From assembly GCA_900752345.1 (NCBI GenBank), contig CAADVA010000016.1, forward strand, positions 1-13,019: a stretch of DNA of 13,019 nt, given 5' to 3'. Shown piece by piece: positions 6,196 through 12,695 of this stretch (positions are counted from its first letter, which is position 1; each line of letters begins with the position of its first letter). The notes beneath the pieces are model-generated. The model was not told where the DNA came from. It saw only the letters and a list, made by a program, of their open reading frames with translations, and ran no database searches. The stretch is from an uncultured Collinsella sp. Its GTDB lineage: Bacteria > Actinomycetota > Coriobacteriia > Coriobacteriales > Coriobacteriaceae. The translations under genes and the position numbers were made by a program.

Positions 6196-7407
6196 CTAAA
6201 GAGAGAACAGGCGGGCGGTAACCGTCTCGGGAATTCCTTGGCTATTACGCACCGTGGCATAGGTTAAAAACGTATTCGATTTACCCGCCGTAGCTGGATA
6301 ATCGCCATATTCGAGAGCGCGGTCGGGCGACAGCAGCGAACCATAGGTTTTGGCGGAGGTATCGATCAGAAAATGCGATGCCTGAACCTTAACCAGATAT
6401 TTGCCTTTTCTGCCGGCAGCACACGCAAGCGGCTCGCGCGACAGGAATAGGAACGTCCCATTCTCGTTACCGATATAGGTGCCCATGTTGCCTAGGCTCC
6501 CCACGCCGCTATAGGTGGCCTCGATGGAGAACACAAACGTGTCGCCCATATATACGGCCTCGAAGGGAGACACCGATGAGGGAAGGACCAGCTGAGCCCT
6601 CTTGGTATTGTTGCCGTCCGTCAGGTCGATCGCCGTCATGCCGTAGTAGACGCCCTCGTCGTTGCGCACACGCGGGGAAATGGTCAAGATGCCGTCACTC
6701 ACACGCGGGGCGGATGCAAAGCGGCCCGTTGACTTCCAAATGGCCTCGGCCTTTGCCTCGTCGAGCGAGCGGCGGTAGCAATACGAGTCGTGACTCGTCT
6801 TATTGCCGCCTGCAGCAGGCATCTTGTACCAAATGACGGACGATTCGAACGCCGTAAACAGCGGCGGGTCGTAGTCCTTGCCGCCTCGGTCGAGCTCGAC
6901 CACATCGCCGACAAGCGACGCACCTGCCGTATTTTGCGCATAGAGTTTCCATGATGCATTCGCAAAGTTCATCTCGACCCAAGCAAATACGCCATCGCCG
7001 GCGCGGACATCGTAAAACGAATACCCCGCACCTTCCACGGGATCCTCGACGAGCGTCGTGAGTGAGCCGTCGCCCAGGTTGAGCATGCCGAGCGTATTGG
7101 CATGCCGCGCCGATGCGGGCGCCATCATCGCCGCGGCGTAATCACCGTCGCAGTAATACAGCAGCGTACCCAAAGGCAATGTCCATGAAGCTGCAGGCTC
7201 GAGGTCGATTTCGACAGCCTCGTACTCATCCGTAATCGAGACGATTTTTGAGTCATCTTTGATAACCTGCGGCTCGCCGGCGGCATCGTCGCTGGTGCCC
7301 GTTTTTTTCGAGCATCCGGCAAGTACCGTGGCAGCGCCCGCGGCAGCTCCACCGAGCACAAAGCCGCGGCGCGATATTCCGTTCTTGATGTGGTCGGCGA
7401 TACCCAT
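6196..7407 (-). CDS. Predicted Tat-exported lipoprotein, function unknown
   Basis: A 403-aa protein whose N-terminus carries a twin-arginine motif SRRGFVLGG (12-20), a hydrophobic stretch and a lipobox LAGC with the lipidated Cys at 32. It is therefore probably exported folded and anchored on the outer face of the membrane. The mature part has repeated beta-rich segments with many Gly/Asp/Tyr/Trp (for example FYDVRAGDGVFAWVEMN, SSVIWYKMPA, DGILTISPRVRN), suggesting a beta-propeller-like fold as in WD40/TolB-like domains. I cannot name a family. The ATG shares one base with the stop of the upstream TSCPD gene (TAATG), so translation is probably coupled. Use of the Tat route hints at folding or cofactor loading before export. 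Confidence 0.82.
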   Translation of the reverse strand: MGIADHIKNGISRRGFVLGGAAAGAATVLAGCSKKTGTSDDAAGEPQVIKDDSKIVSITDEYEAVEIDLEPAASWTLPLGTLLYYCDGDYAAAMMAPASARHANTLGMLNLGDGSLTTLVEDPVEGAGYSFYDVRAGDGVFAWVEMNFANASWKLYAQNTAGASLVGDVVELDRGGKDYDPPLFTAFESSVIWYKMPAAGGNKTSHDSYCYRRSLDEAKAEAIWKSTGRFASAPRVSDGILTISPRVRNDEGVYYGMTAIDLTDGNNTKRAQLVLPSSVSPFEAVYMGDTFVFSIEATYSGVGSLGNMGTYIGNENGTFLFLSREPLACAAGRKGKYLVKVQASHFLIDTSAKTYGSLLSPDRALEYGDYPATAGKSNTFLTYATVRNSQGIPETVTARLFSL

Positions 7408-7670
7408 TAGGCGATCTCGGCGCGAGCGGCCTCGATAGCGCGGGTAAGCTGGTCGGCGCAGGAGGTCTTTTTCATACCGCAGGTATTACCGGCGAGAACC
7501 TCGATTACGCGATCGGCAGGAGCACCCTCAACCAGCTTGGAGATAGCCTTGAGATTGCCGTCGCAGCCGCCGGTAAACTCGACGCCCAGCACTTTGCTGC
7601 CGTCATCGGAAAGATTGAGGTGGATATTGCGAGAGCATACACCCTGAGGCTTGTAGTCAAAACTAATCAT
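7407..7670 (-). CDS. Free-standing TSCPD-domain protein (TIGR03905-like)
   Basis: An 87-aa protein that matches, as I recognise it, the small TSCPD family related to a C-terminal domain of vitamin B12-dependent ribonucleotide reductases. Visible landmarks: GVCS (Cys12), FTGGCDGN (Cys36), and CGMKKTSCADQL with Cys64 and Cys71. The signature normally reads TSCPDQ; here the Pro is Ala. Four conserved cysteines suggest metal binding or redox chemistry, but no reaction is established. AGGGG (complement of 7677-7681) precedes the ATG by about 6 nt. Its stop overlaps the start of the Tat lipoprotein. Confidence 0.85.
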   Translation of the reverse strand: MISFDYKPQGVCSRNIHLNLSDDGSKVLGVEFTGGCDGNLKAISKLVEGAPADRVIEVLAGNTCGMKKTSCADQLTRAIEAARAEIA

Positions 7671-7705
7671 TGAGATCCCCTCTCAGAAAGAAATTTCAGA
7701 CGTCT

Positions 7706-7734
7706 ATTATCCCCGCCTGGCCCGACTTATTATC
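7706..7734 (-). promoter_or_regulatory. Candidate promoter region of the TSCPD-lipoprotein pair
   Basis: GATAAT occurs twice on the minus strand (7706-7711 and 7729-7734), 23 bp apart. The nearer one is a plausible -10, 35 nt before the TSCPD start. No consensus -35 is seen; the second GATAAT occupies that position. The 113-bp gap to the upstream cyclase gene lacks a convincing terminator, so readthrough is also possible. Confidence 0.28.
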
Positions 7735-7783
7735 GTAAGCACCGATTCAACATCCTACGATGCATAGATTAGTGGGGGCAAGA

Positions 7784-9583
7784 TTAGCAGCCCGTACCCC
7801 GTGCGTGGACTGTGCGCTTCTCCCGATACATATTGTGGTCGGCGACACGATATACATCGGCCAGCGTATTTCCAGCCGTCTCGACGGTCGCCACGCCAAT
7901 CGATGCGCTGACCGTCAGTGCCTCATCGCTTACCGCGGCAAGACCGAGACGAAGATCCTGTTCCAGCCCGAGCGCAGACTCGTTGTCAGTATGGGGGCAA
8001 ACCAGCAAAAACTCGTCGCCGCCAACGCGCATCGGCAGGGAATCCGCACCAGCCACCCGCCGCAGCACGGACGCCGTCCGTCGCAGCAGTTCATCCCCCA
8101 TCTCGTGACCATAAATGTCGTTGGTCCGCTTGAGATAATTACAGTCCACCATAATCACGCTCACTGGCAAGTCCTCGTTTACCAGGCTATCTCCACGCGA
8201 TTCCAGATAGTTGCGGTTGCGAAGCCCCGTCAGTTTATCTTGGTATGACAGCTCCTCGGCATGCTTGACCATCGATATGTTGTGCGTCGCCACGACGACC
8301 GAATCCAGGCGGCCTTGCTCATCGCGATGCTGGGGGACAACCTGTAGCGAGTACCAAGTGCCTCGACAATCTCGCACCTCGGCAGCCAAGTACGGTACGC
8401 CCTCCATACGTTCACGAAGCGTACTTATATCTACGAGTCCCACAACCGCGTCGCGGCTTTCGGGGCTCACGATATCACGGCAGACCGTGTCCATAAAGTC
8501 ATATGCCTCGTTGTGCTCGGCAAATATCTTCGCTATCGCCGGCGACATATTGATTCCCTCGATCTCGAGGGTGTCGAGATGCAAAAGGAAGGTCGAATCG
8601 TAGATGGCGCTTATGGCATTGATAATGCCGAGCTGTTTATCCTTTTCGACCAAATTACGGTGGTCAACGATATTTCGAGCCAACAGCACCACGACCCAAA
8701 ACGCAAGGCATACCAAGACGCCGACGGCGACAAATGAAATCCTGTCAGACATGACCTCAGATTTGGGATATAGCGCAAACAGGCGGTAGTCCTTATATGC
8801 CGCACGCACGGCGTACCATTTGTCTCCTCGATATTCGATGGGCGTCAGGCCGTCGTCTTTCCACTCAACCCCTGCGCTGGTGAGGAGTCGGGCGAGCGAC
8901 ATGTCAGCATCGGCACTGTTGGATGAGACAATCTCCGCATCCTCCATAACAAGCACCGTGGGACCCTGGTGGAAGGTGCTGTTCGAAAGCACGTCGGCTA
9001 TGGCATATGAATAGTCGTCCACCGCATCGGAAACAAGTGAGCGGTATGCCAGGGCAACGCCGTCGCCATACGGAACAGCACAGACGGCAAAAACAACACT
9101 ACGGCGCTCAACGACAGTTGAGTAGGTCACTTTGGAACCTTGATACATCGATGCGACCGGCGAACAGGCCAGCTCCTCTCGCCACAACATGAGCGGATCG
9201 CGACCATCGATGTCGTAGTGGGCAGCCATATGGCCATCGGAGTCCATGACCATCAACCCCGAAAGGTTCTCGGCATGGACAAATTGCTCGATAAGGTCGT
9301 TGTTAACCTCAACGCGATCAGAGGACAGGAACGTCGCAAACGATTCGACCGCGGCGAGCAAATCGTGCGTCTCCTCTGCTTTTCTCCCCTGTTCGTAGCG
9401 GTCATATTTTTCGCAAGCGTTTTCTAAAAACACCATGGTTTCTTGGCCAAACCCAAGCGTTTTTTCGAGGCAGCGATGGGTTCCAACCGTATACAACAGG
9501 CCTAACAAGACAGCGCTGACAATAACGCCGACAACTATGACGGTCAGAGTCTTTCGACGCAAGCGGTGCTCATCATTTGTCAT
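7784..9583 (-). CDS. Membrane diguanylate cyclase (sensor, PAS, GGDEF)
   Basis: A 599-aa protein predicted to make c-di-GMP from two GTP. Order: TM1 about 13-33; extracytoplasmic domain about 34-283 with dCache/PDC-like traits (LSGLMVMDSDGHMAAHYD near 107-123); TM2 about 284-303; PAS-like domain about 318-440; GGDEF domain about 444-595. The GGDEF domain has its usual entry (YQDKLTGLRNR, 447-457), metal-binding Asp480 (MVDCNYLKRTND), the GH..GD helix (492-497) and an intact active loop GGDEF at 521-525. Product-inhibition I-site RxxD is absent: the equivalent residues read GADS (512-515). The ATG overlaps the stop of the upstream binding-protein gene (ATGA), indicating coupled expression. Likely role: converting an extracellular ligand signal, perhaps relayed by its partner binding protein, into c-di-GMP. 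Confidence 0.93.
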   Translation of the reverse strand: MTNDEHRLRRKTLTVIVVGVIVSAVLLGLLYTVGTHRCLEKTLGFGQETMVFLENACEKYDRYEQGRKAEETHDLLAAVESFATFLSSDRVEVNNDLIEQFVHAENLSGLMVMDSDGHMAAHYDIDGRDPLMLWREELACSPVASMYQGSKVTYSTVVERRSVVFAVCAVPYGDGVALAYRSLVSDAVDDYSYAIADVLSNSTFHQGPTVLVMEDAEIVSSNSADADMSLARLLTSAGVEWKDDGLTPIEYRGDKWYAVRAAYKDYRLFALYPKSEVMSDRISFVAVGVLVCLAFWVVVLLARNIVDHRNLVEKDKQLGIINAISAIYDSTFLLHLDTLEIEGINMSPAIAKIFAEHNEAYDFMDTVCRDIVSPESRDAVVGLVDISTLRERMEGVPYLAAEVRDCRGTWYSLQVVPQHRDEQGRLDSVVVATHNISMVKHAEELSYQDKLTGLRNRNYLESRGDSLVNEDLPVSVIMVDCNYLKRTNDIYGHEMGDELLRRTASVLRRVAGADSLPMRVGGDEFLLVCPHTDNESALGLEQDLRLGLAAVSDEALTVSASIGVATVETAGNTLADVYRVADHNMYREKRTVHARGTGC

Positions 9584-10416
9584 GGATTTGCTCCTTGCCC
9601 GCCCGTCGTCGCTCCTGTCTTGTAATTGCCCACAATACGGTCAATCGTGCCATCTCGATCCATGGCAAACAATGCAGTATTGAGATCCTTTACGATCGGT
9701 CCTTCATAGCTGTCATCAAACGCGACACCCAGATCGACCGTCATAATGTTGTCGGCGAACACACGGTAAAGGCCGGGATACTGGGCGACAAGTCGGTCAA
9801 GCGGCTGAACGTCCGCCATCCAACAGTCGACATAGCCTTTGGCGAGGGCGGCTTTGCAGAGCTCGGCAGAACCATACGATTTGATTTGCACGTCCGGCGA
9901 GATTTCCAGATCCCCTGCGAGCAATCGGCGTTCGCTCACCGAGCCCGCAATCACCGCGATGGTCTTGCTTCCATCGAGATGCGCCAAGGACTTGATGCCA
10001 CTCGTTTTCTTGGCGGCAACCGAGACCGTCACGGTTAGATACGGCTCGGTCCAGTAATACTTATCCTCGCGATAACAAGGAGAATAATCACACCACAGGC
10101 AATCGATATCACCGTTTTCGAGCAGCCGGTCGCGATCGTTCCAGTCAATATCGACAAACTGTGGCTTAATCCCCGCACGCTTGCAGGCCTCGCGGGCGAT
10201 GTCGATATCGATACCGGCGTAATCGCCCGTGGTATCGACATACACATAGGGGTCGTTATCCGTAACGCCGATTTTGAGTACCGGGAGATCTTTGTCGGCT
10301 TCATTCGAGGAGGAAGAACTGCTTCGAACGGTATACGTCAGGGCGCCCGCACAGGCGGCAACAAGGAGCATGAGCGCAAACGAGACGATGGCGGCTCGCT
10401 TGATACGTCCGGGCAC
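9580..10416 (-). CDS. Family 3 extracellular solute-binding protein
   Basis: A 278-aa periplasmic-type binding protein of the amino-acid/polar-ligand class, held at the membrane. N-terminal basic residues and a hydrophobic segment (FALMLLVAAC) end in a possible lipobox VAAC; otherwise it is an uncleaved anchor, followed by a Ser-rich linker. The domain begins LPVLKIGVTDNDPY, then the typical GDYAGIDIDIAREACKRAG and LENGDIDCLW, and closes with the usual DLNTALFAMDRDGTIDRIVGNY. No transporter membrane or ATPase subunits are adjacent; the next gene, overlapping by 4 nt, is a diguanylate cyclase, so a sensing role is more likely than uptake. The frame is open to a TTG at 10506, but that lies inside the purB terminator. 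The GTG at 10416 follows AAGGGAGG (complement of 10420-10427), which decides the start. The ligand is unknown. Confidence 0.88.
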   Translation of the reverse strand: MPGRIKRAAIVSFALMLLVAACAGALTYTVRSSSSSSNEADKDLPVLKIGVTDNDPYVYVDTTGDYAGIDIDIAREACKRAGIKPQFVDIDWNDRDRLLENGDIDCLWCDYSPCYREDKYYWTEPYLTVTVSVAAKKTSGIKSLAHLDGSKTIAVIAGSVSERRLLAGDLEISPDVQIKSYGSAELCKAALAKGYVDCWMADVQPLDRLVAQYPGLYRVFADNIMTVDLGVAFDDSYEGPIVKDLNTALFAMDRDGTIDRIVGNYKTGATTGGQGANP

Positions 10417-10452
10417 AAGCCTCCCTTCATCGAAACAGCAGCCGGATTTTAT

Positions 10453-10481
10453 TGTATACCCGGGGCTGATGCGGCGATAAA
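10453..10481 (-). promoter_or_regulatory. Promoter of the binding protein-cyclase operon
   Basis: On the minus strand TTTATC (10476-10481) and TATACA (10453-10458) are 17 nt apart. The start point would lie around 10446, about 30 nt before the GTG at 10416. The -35 overlaps the U-tract of the purB terminator, so the two transcripts are packed end to start. Confidence 0.5.
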
Positions 10482-10511
10482 AAAGCGCCTCACCCAAGAT
10501 GGGCAAGGCGC
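10479..10511 (-). terminator. Rho-independent terminator of purB
   Basis: Outer stem GCGCCT/AGGCGC (10506-10511 with 10485-10490), continued through two wobble pairs into CCCA/TGGG with a 3-nt loop, then six U (complement of 10479-10484). It lies 44 bp after the purB stop. Confidence 0.85.
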
Positions 10512-10554
10512 CAAAGGTTGAAATGCATCCGCAAGCGGTCGAATTAGGTTAACC

Positions 10555-11901
10555 CTACTCGAAGTTCAGCTGCTCCAGGCGGTCGAAGACCGTATCGATG
10601 CGGGTGAGGAAGTCCCACGGATCAAAGATCTCATCGAGTTTCTCCTGGCTGACGGTGCAGCGCGGATCGGCCTCGAGACGCTCCTTAAAGGTGGGACCGG
10701 AGACACAATCCTGCACCTCATGCCAGGTGGCCATGGCGTTTTCCTGCACGATGGCGTAGGCGTCCTCGCGGGTGATGCCCGTGTCGACGAGGGCGAGCAG
10801 CACCTTGGAGGAGAAGATGAGGCCGCGGGTCTTGTTGAGGTTGGCCATCATGCGGGCGGGATACAGCTGCAGACCGTCGATAACGCGGATGAGGCACTGG
10901 AACATGTGGTCGAGCGCAATGAAGCTATCGGCCTGGGCGACACGCTCGGCAGAGGAGTGCGAAATGTCGCGCTCGTGCCACAGGGCAACGTTGTCAAAGG
11001 CGACCTGCGCGTTGGCCTTCACGACGCGCGACAGGCCGCAGACCTTCTCCATGGTGATGGGATTGCGCTTGTGCGGCATGGCGGAGCTGCCCTTTTGGCC
11101 CTTGCGGAAGGGCTCTTCGGCCTCGAGCGTGTCAGTCTTCTGCAGGTTGCGGACCTCGGTCGCGATGCGCTCGCAGGTGGCCGCTGTAGTGGCAAGCACG
11201 CCGGCAAGATAGGCGTGGGGATCGCGGCTGATGACCTGCGTGGACAGCGGATCGTGGACCAGCCCCAAGTGCTCGCAGACGTACTCCTCGACGAACGGCT
11301 CGATGGAGCTGTAGGTGCCGACGGCACCGGAGATGGCACCGAAGGCAACGTTCTTGCGAGCGTCCTCAAGACGATCGAGATCGCGCTTGAGCTCCCAGGC
11401 CCAAGAGCCAAACTTCATGCCGAAGGTCATCGGCTCGGCGTGGATGCCGTGAGTACGGCCGGCGCAGAGCGTGTTGCGCTCCTCGAAGGCGCGGCGCTTG
11501 CAGATCTCGCCGAGCTTCTTGACGTCCTCGATGATCAGATCGCAGGCTTGGGTGAGCTGATAGCACAGGGCCGTATCACCCAGGTCGGAGCTGGTCATGC
11601 CGTAGTGCACCCAGCGGCTGGGCTTCGGCTCGCTCTCGGGAACGTCGGCGTCGATATATTCCTTCATGTTGGTCAGGAAGGCGATGACATCGTGGCGCGT
11701 GACTTCCTCGATCTCGTCGACCTTTGCCTTCTCAAAGTTGGCATGGTCGCGGATCCATTGGGCCTCGTCTTTGGAAATACCGATCTTGCCGAGCTCCGCC
11801 TGGGCCTCGCAGGCCAGGACCTCGATCTCCTGCCAAATGGCGTACTTGTTCTCGAGGGAGAAGATGTGTCCCATCTCCGGGCGGGTATAGCGATCGATCA
11901 T
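10555..11901 (-). CDS. purB: Adenylosuccinate lyase
   Basis: Cleaves fumarate from SAICAR and from adenylosuccinate, thus acting directly after PurC and again in AMP formation. Full length at 448 aa, fumarase/aspartase superfamily. The signature loop GSSAMPHKRNP lies at 271-281 with the catalytic Ser (272 or 273) and Lys278. General acid/base His is likely His151 in GRTHGIHAEP, and His70 in VTRHDVIAF corresponds to the substrate-binding histidine. HYGMTSSDLGDTA (99-111) is also typical. ATG with AAAGGAG 5 nt upstream. It appears to be transcribed alone, with its own terminator. Confidence 0.97.
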   Translation of the reverse strand: MIDRYTRPEMGHIFSLENKYAIWQEIEVLACEAQAELGKIGISKDEAQWIRDHANFEKAKVDEIEEVTRHDVIAFLTNMKEYIDADVPESEPKPSRWVHYGMTSSDLGDTALCYQLTQACDLIIEDVKKLGEICKRRAFEERNTLCAGRTHGIHAEPMTFGMKFGSWAWELKRDLDRLEDARKNVAFGAISGAVGTYSSIEPFVEEYVCEHLGLVHDPLSTQVISRDPHAYLAGVLATTAATCERIATEVRNLQKTDTLEAEEPFRKGQKGSSAMPHKRNPITMEKVCGLSRVVKANAQVAFDNVALWHERDISHSSAERVAQADSFIALDHMFQCLIRVIDGLQLYPARMMANLNKTRGLIFSSKVLLALVDTGITREDAYAIVQENAMATWHEVQDCVSGPTFKERLEADPRCTVSQEKLDEIFDPWDFLTRIDTVFDRLEQLNFE

Positions 11902-11945
11902 AGCGGCTCCTTTTTGGTTATTGGCACGTTGGTCGTAACTCGACT

Positions 11946-11951
11946 ATTGTA
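11946..11951 (-). promoter_or_regulatory. Candidate -10 of purB
   Basis: TACAAT on the minus strand, preceded by GG as in the tRNA-Lys promoter, 44 nt before the purB ATG. A -35 at proper distance is poor; the best TTGCTC is 20 nt away and lies in the loop of a 6-bp dyad (GCCCGT/ACGGGC, 11964-11969 with 11977-11982), which could be an operator. Confidence 0.35.
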
Positions 11952-12003
11952 CCGTGCGCAGGCGCCCGTATGAGCAACGGGCATCAACCTAACATGTTGC
12001 AGA

Positions 12004-12055
12004 TGGAGCGGTCATGAGGACGTCCGCGTATTTGCGAAGCAAATACGCACCGGCT
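12004..12055 (-). repeat. Oldest unit of the tRNA-Gly 3'-end array
   Basis: These 52 bases align without gaps to 12134-12185, with about 44 identical. The first 18 correspond to the tRNA-Gly 3' end including CCA, now degenerate (TGGAGCGGTCATGAGGAC). The rest holds a perfect 8-bp hairpin GTATTTGC-GAA-GCAAATAC (12028-12046). Three of the differences from the other unit are the hairpin loop, GAA here against TTC there. Confidence 0.75.
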
Positions 12056-12133
12056 TCAGGCGAGCCCCTCGGCCTCACGAAGCCGCGGGGGAAACTTTGT
12101 TGAATTGGCCGTCCCCATGTCTCCCGTGCCCGG
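12056..12133. other. Spacer of the tRNA-Gly array
   Basis: No gene or clear terminator. It shares CTTTGTTGAA (12092-12101) with the corresponding position of the next unit (12274-12283), just before that unit's terminator. This supports the idea of a third, decayed repeat unit whose terminator hairpin has been lost. Confidence 0.45.
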
Positions 12134-12151
12134 TGGAGCGGGCAACGGGAC
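12134..12151 (-). repeat. Exact 18-nt copy of tRNA-Gly 3' end (att-like)
   Basis: Identical to 12324-12341, that is the CCA end, discriminator, 3' acceptor strand and the 3' side of the T-stem of tRNA-Gly, 190 bp away. Identity stops at the T-loop boundary. Such a copy downstream of a tRNA is what integration into the tRNA 3' end leaves behind. Confidence 0.8.
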
Positions 12152-12270
12152 GTCCGCGCATTTGCTTCGCAAATACGCACCGGCTGCGGTCGCCTATCGG
12201 CTCCCTTGCCTGCTCGCTATAAACGCTTCGCGTTTATTTAACGCTCGCACCCTGTCGGGTTCGAGTCCCG
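12152..12270. repeat. Hairpin-rich insert of the tRNA-Gly array
   Basis: Non-coding segment composed of inverted repeats: ATTTGC-TTC-GCAAAT (12160-12174) and AAACGCTTCGCGTTT (12221-12235). It ends in a plus-strand T-arm-like hairpin CGGGTTCGAGTCCCG (12256-12270), an inverted copy of the T-arm of the real tRNA-Gly at 12336-12350. Its right part (12221-12264) matches the tRNA-Lys insert (594-637) in order, length and the closing 19 nt (17 identical). Confidence 0.65.
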
Positions 12271-12281
12271 GCGCTTTGTTG

Positions 12282-12316
12282 AAAAAAGCACGACACCGAA
12301 ACGGTGTCGTGCTTTT
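12282..12316. terminator. Bidirectional terminator after tRNA-Gly
   Basis: Perfect 11-bp stem GCACGACACCG/CGGTGTCGTGC (12288-12298 with 12302-12312), 3-nt loop. The minus-strand transcript gets six U (complement of 12282-12287); plus-strand transcription gets four U at 12313-12316. It lies 11 nt past the encoded CCA of tRNA-Gly and must be its terminator. Confidence 0.88.
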
Positions 12317-12326
12317 GCTTTTTTGG

Positions 12327-12398
12327 AGCGGGCAACGGGACTCGAACCCGCGAGTGTCAGCTTGGGAAGCTGATGCCTTACCACTTGGCGATGCCCGC
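12327..12398 (-). tRNA. tRNA-Gly (anticodon CCC)
   Basis: Complete cloverleaf on the minus strand: acceptor GCGGGCA/TGCCCGC with discriminator T, D-arm TCGCCAAGTGGTAAGGC, anticodon stem TCAGC/GCTGA with loop TTCCCAA (anticodon CCC), T-arm CGGG-TTCGAGT-CCCG. CCA is encoded at once after the discriminator (complement of 12324-12326), unlike in tRNA-Lys here. Confidence 0.96.
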
Positions 12399-12411
12399 AT
12401 ATGTGGGGGAT

Positions 12412-12441
12412 AGTATAACGCGGTTGTCTTGTTCGATACAA
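12412..12441 (-). promoter_or_regulatory. Promoter of tRNA-Gly
   Basis: On the minus strand TTGTAT (12436-12441) and TATACT (12412-12417) are 18 nt apart; the -10 ends 13 nt before the tRNA 5' end. Confidence 0.55.
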
Positions 12442-12603
12442 GGGTGACGATGCTTGTTTTGACTGTGGAGAATCATCCTAAAAACAGGCCAATTGTGGAG
12501 ATAGGGACCTGTGCGTTCCTCTATTTGCCGTTGTCTACCTGCAGATTTATTCCATTGTCTTTCGTAGGCACCATTTGTCAGATTTTGGGCAAGCGTTTGG
12601 TCA
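12442..12603. other. Intergenic region upstream of the adhesin gene
   Basis: No gene seen. TTGACT at 12459-12464 on the plus strand is a good -35 match for the adhesin gene, but no fitting -10 follows at 16-18 nt. Two similar short pieces, CTGTGGAGAAT (12463-12473) and TTGTGGAGATA, lie about 30 bp apart. Confidence 0.35.
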
Positions 12604-12675
12604 GGTTCCGGTACTTACCCGCATGAACCCTGGGAGTAGCCTCATCCTACGCGCCGCGGCCTCCCCATGCGGCGC
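12604..12675 (+). promoter_or_regulatory. Structured leader of the adhesin gene
   Basis: Three hairpins in a row: GGTTC/GAACC (12604-12608 with 12625-12629), extended by CGG/CCG; GTAG/CTAC (12635-12638 with 12646-12649); and GCGCCGC/GCGGCGC (12651-12657 with 12669-12675, 7 bp perfect). The last ends 9 nt before the AAGGAG of the adhesin gene, where it could influence translation. I do not recognise a known riboswitch core, including those for c-di-GMP. Confidence 0.4.
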
Positions 12676-12695
12676 ACGAGGGATAAGGAGCAGCC

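Noticed and set aside
10417..10506. Longer binding protein starting at TTG 10506
   Set aside because: The start would lie inside the purB terminator hairpin without a ribosome site; the GTG at 10416 has AAGGGAGG directly upstream and yields a normal signal sequence.
10720..11973. Plus-strand open frame of 417 codons
   Set aside because: Antisense shadow of purB, which is complete and has all signatures.
12152..12270. CRISPR-like array in the repeats after tRNA-Gly
   Set aside because: Only two or three units of unequal length (130 and 190 bp), the repeats are tRNA 3' ends plus hairpins, and no cas genes are present.
12604..12675. c-di-GMP (GEMM) or other known riboswitch before the adhesin
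   Set aside because: The conserved core sequences that I know for GEMM, TPP, cobalamin, SAM and purine classes are not there.
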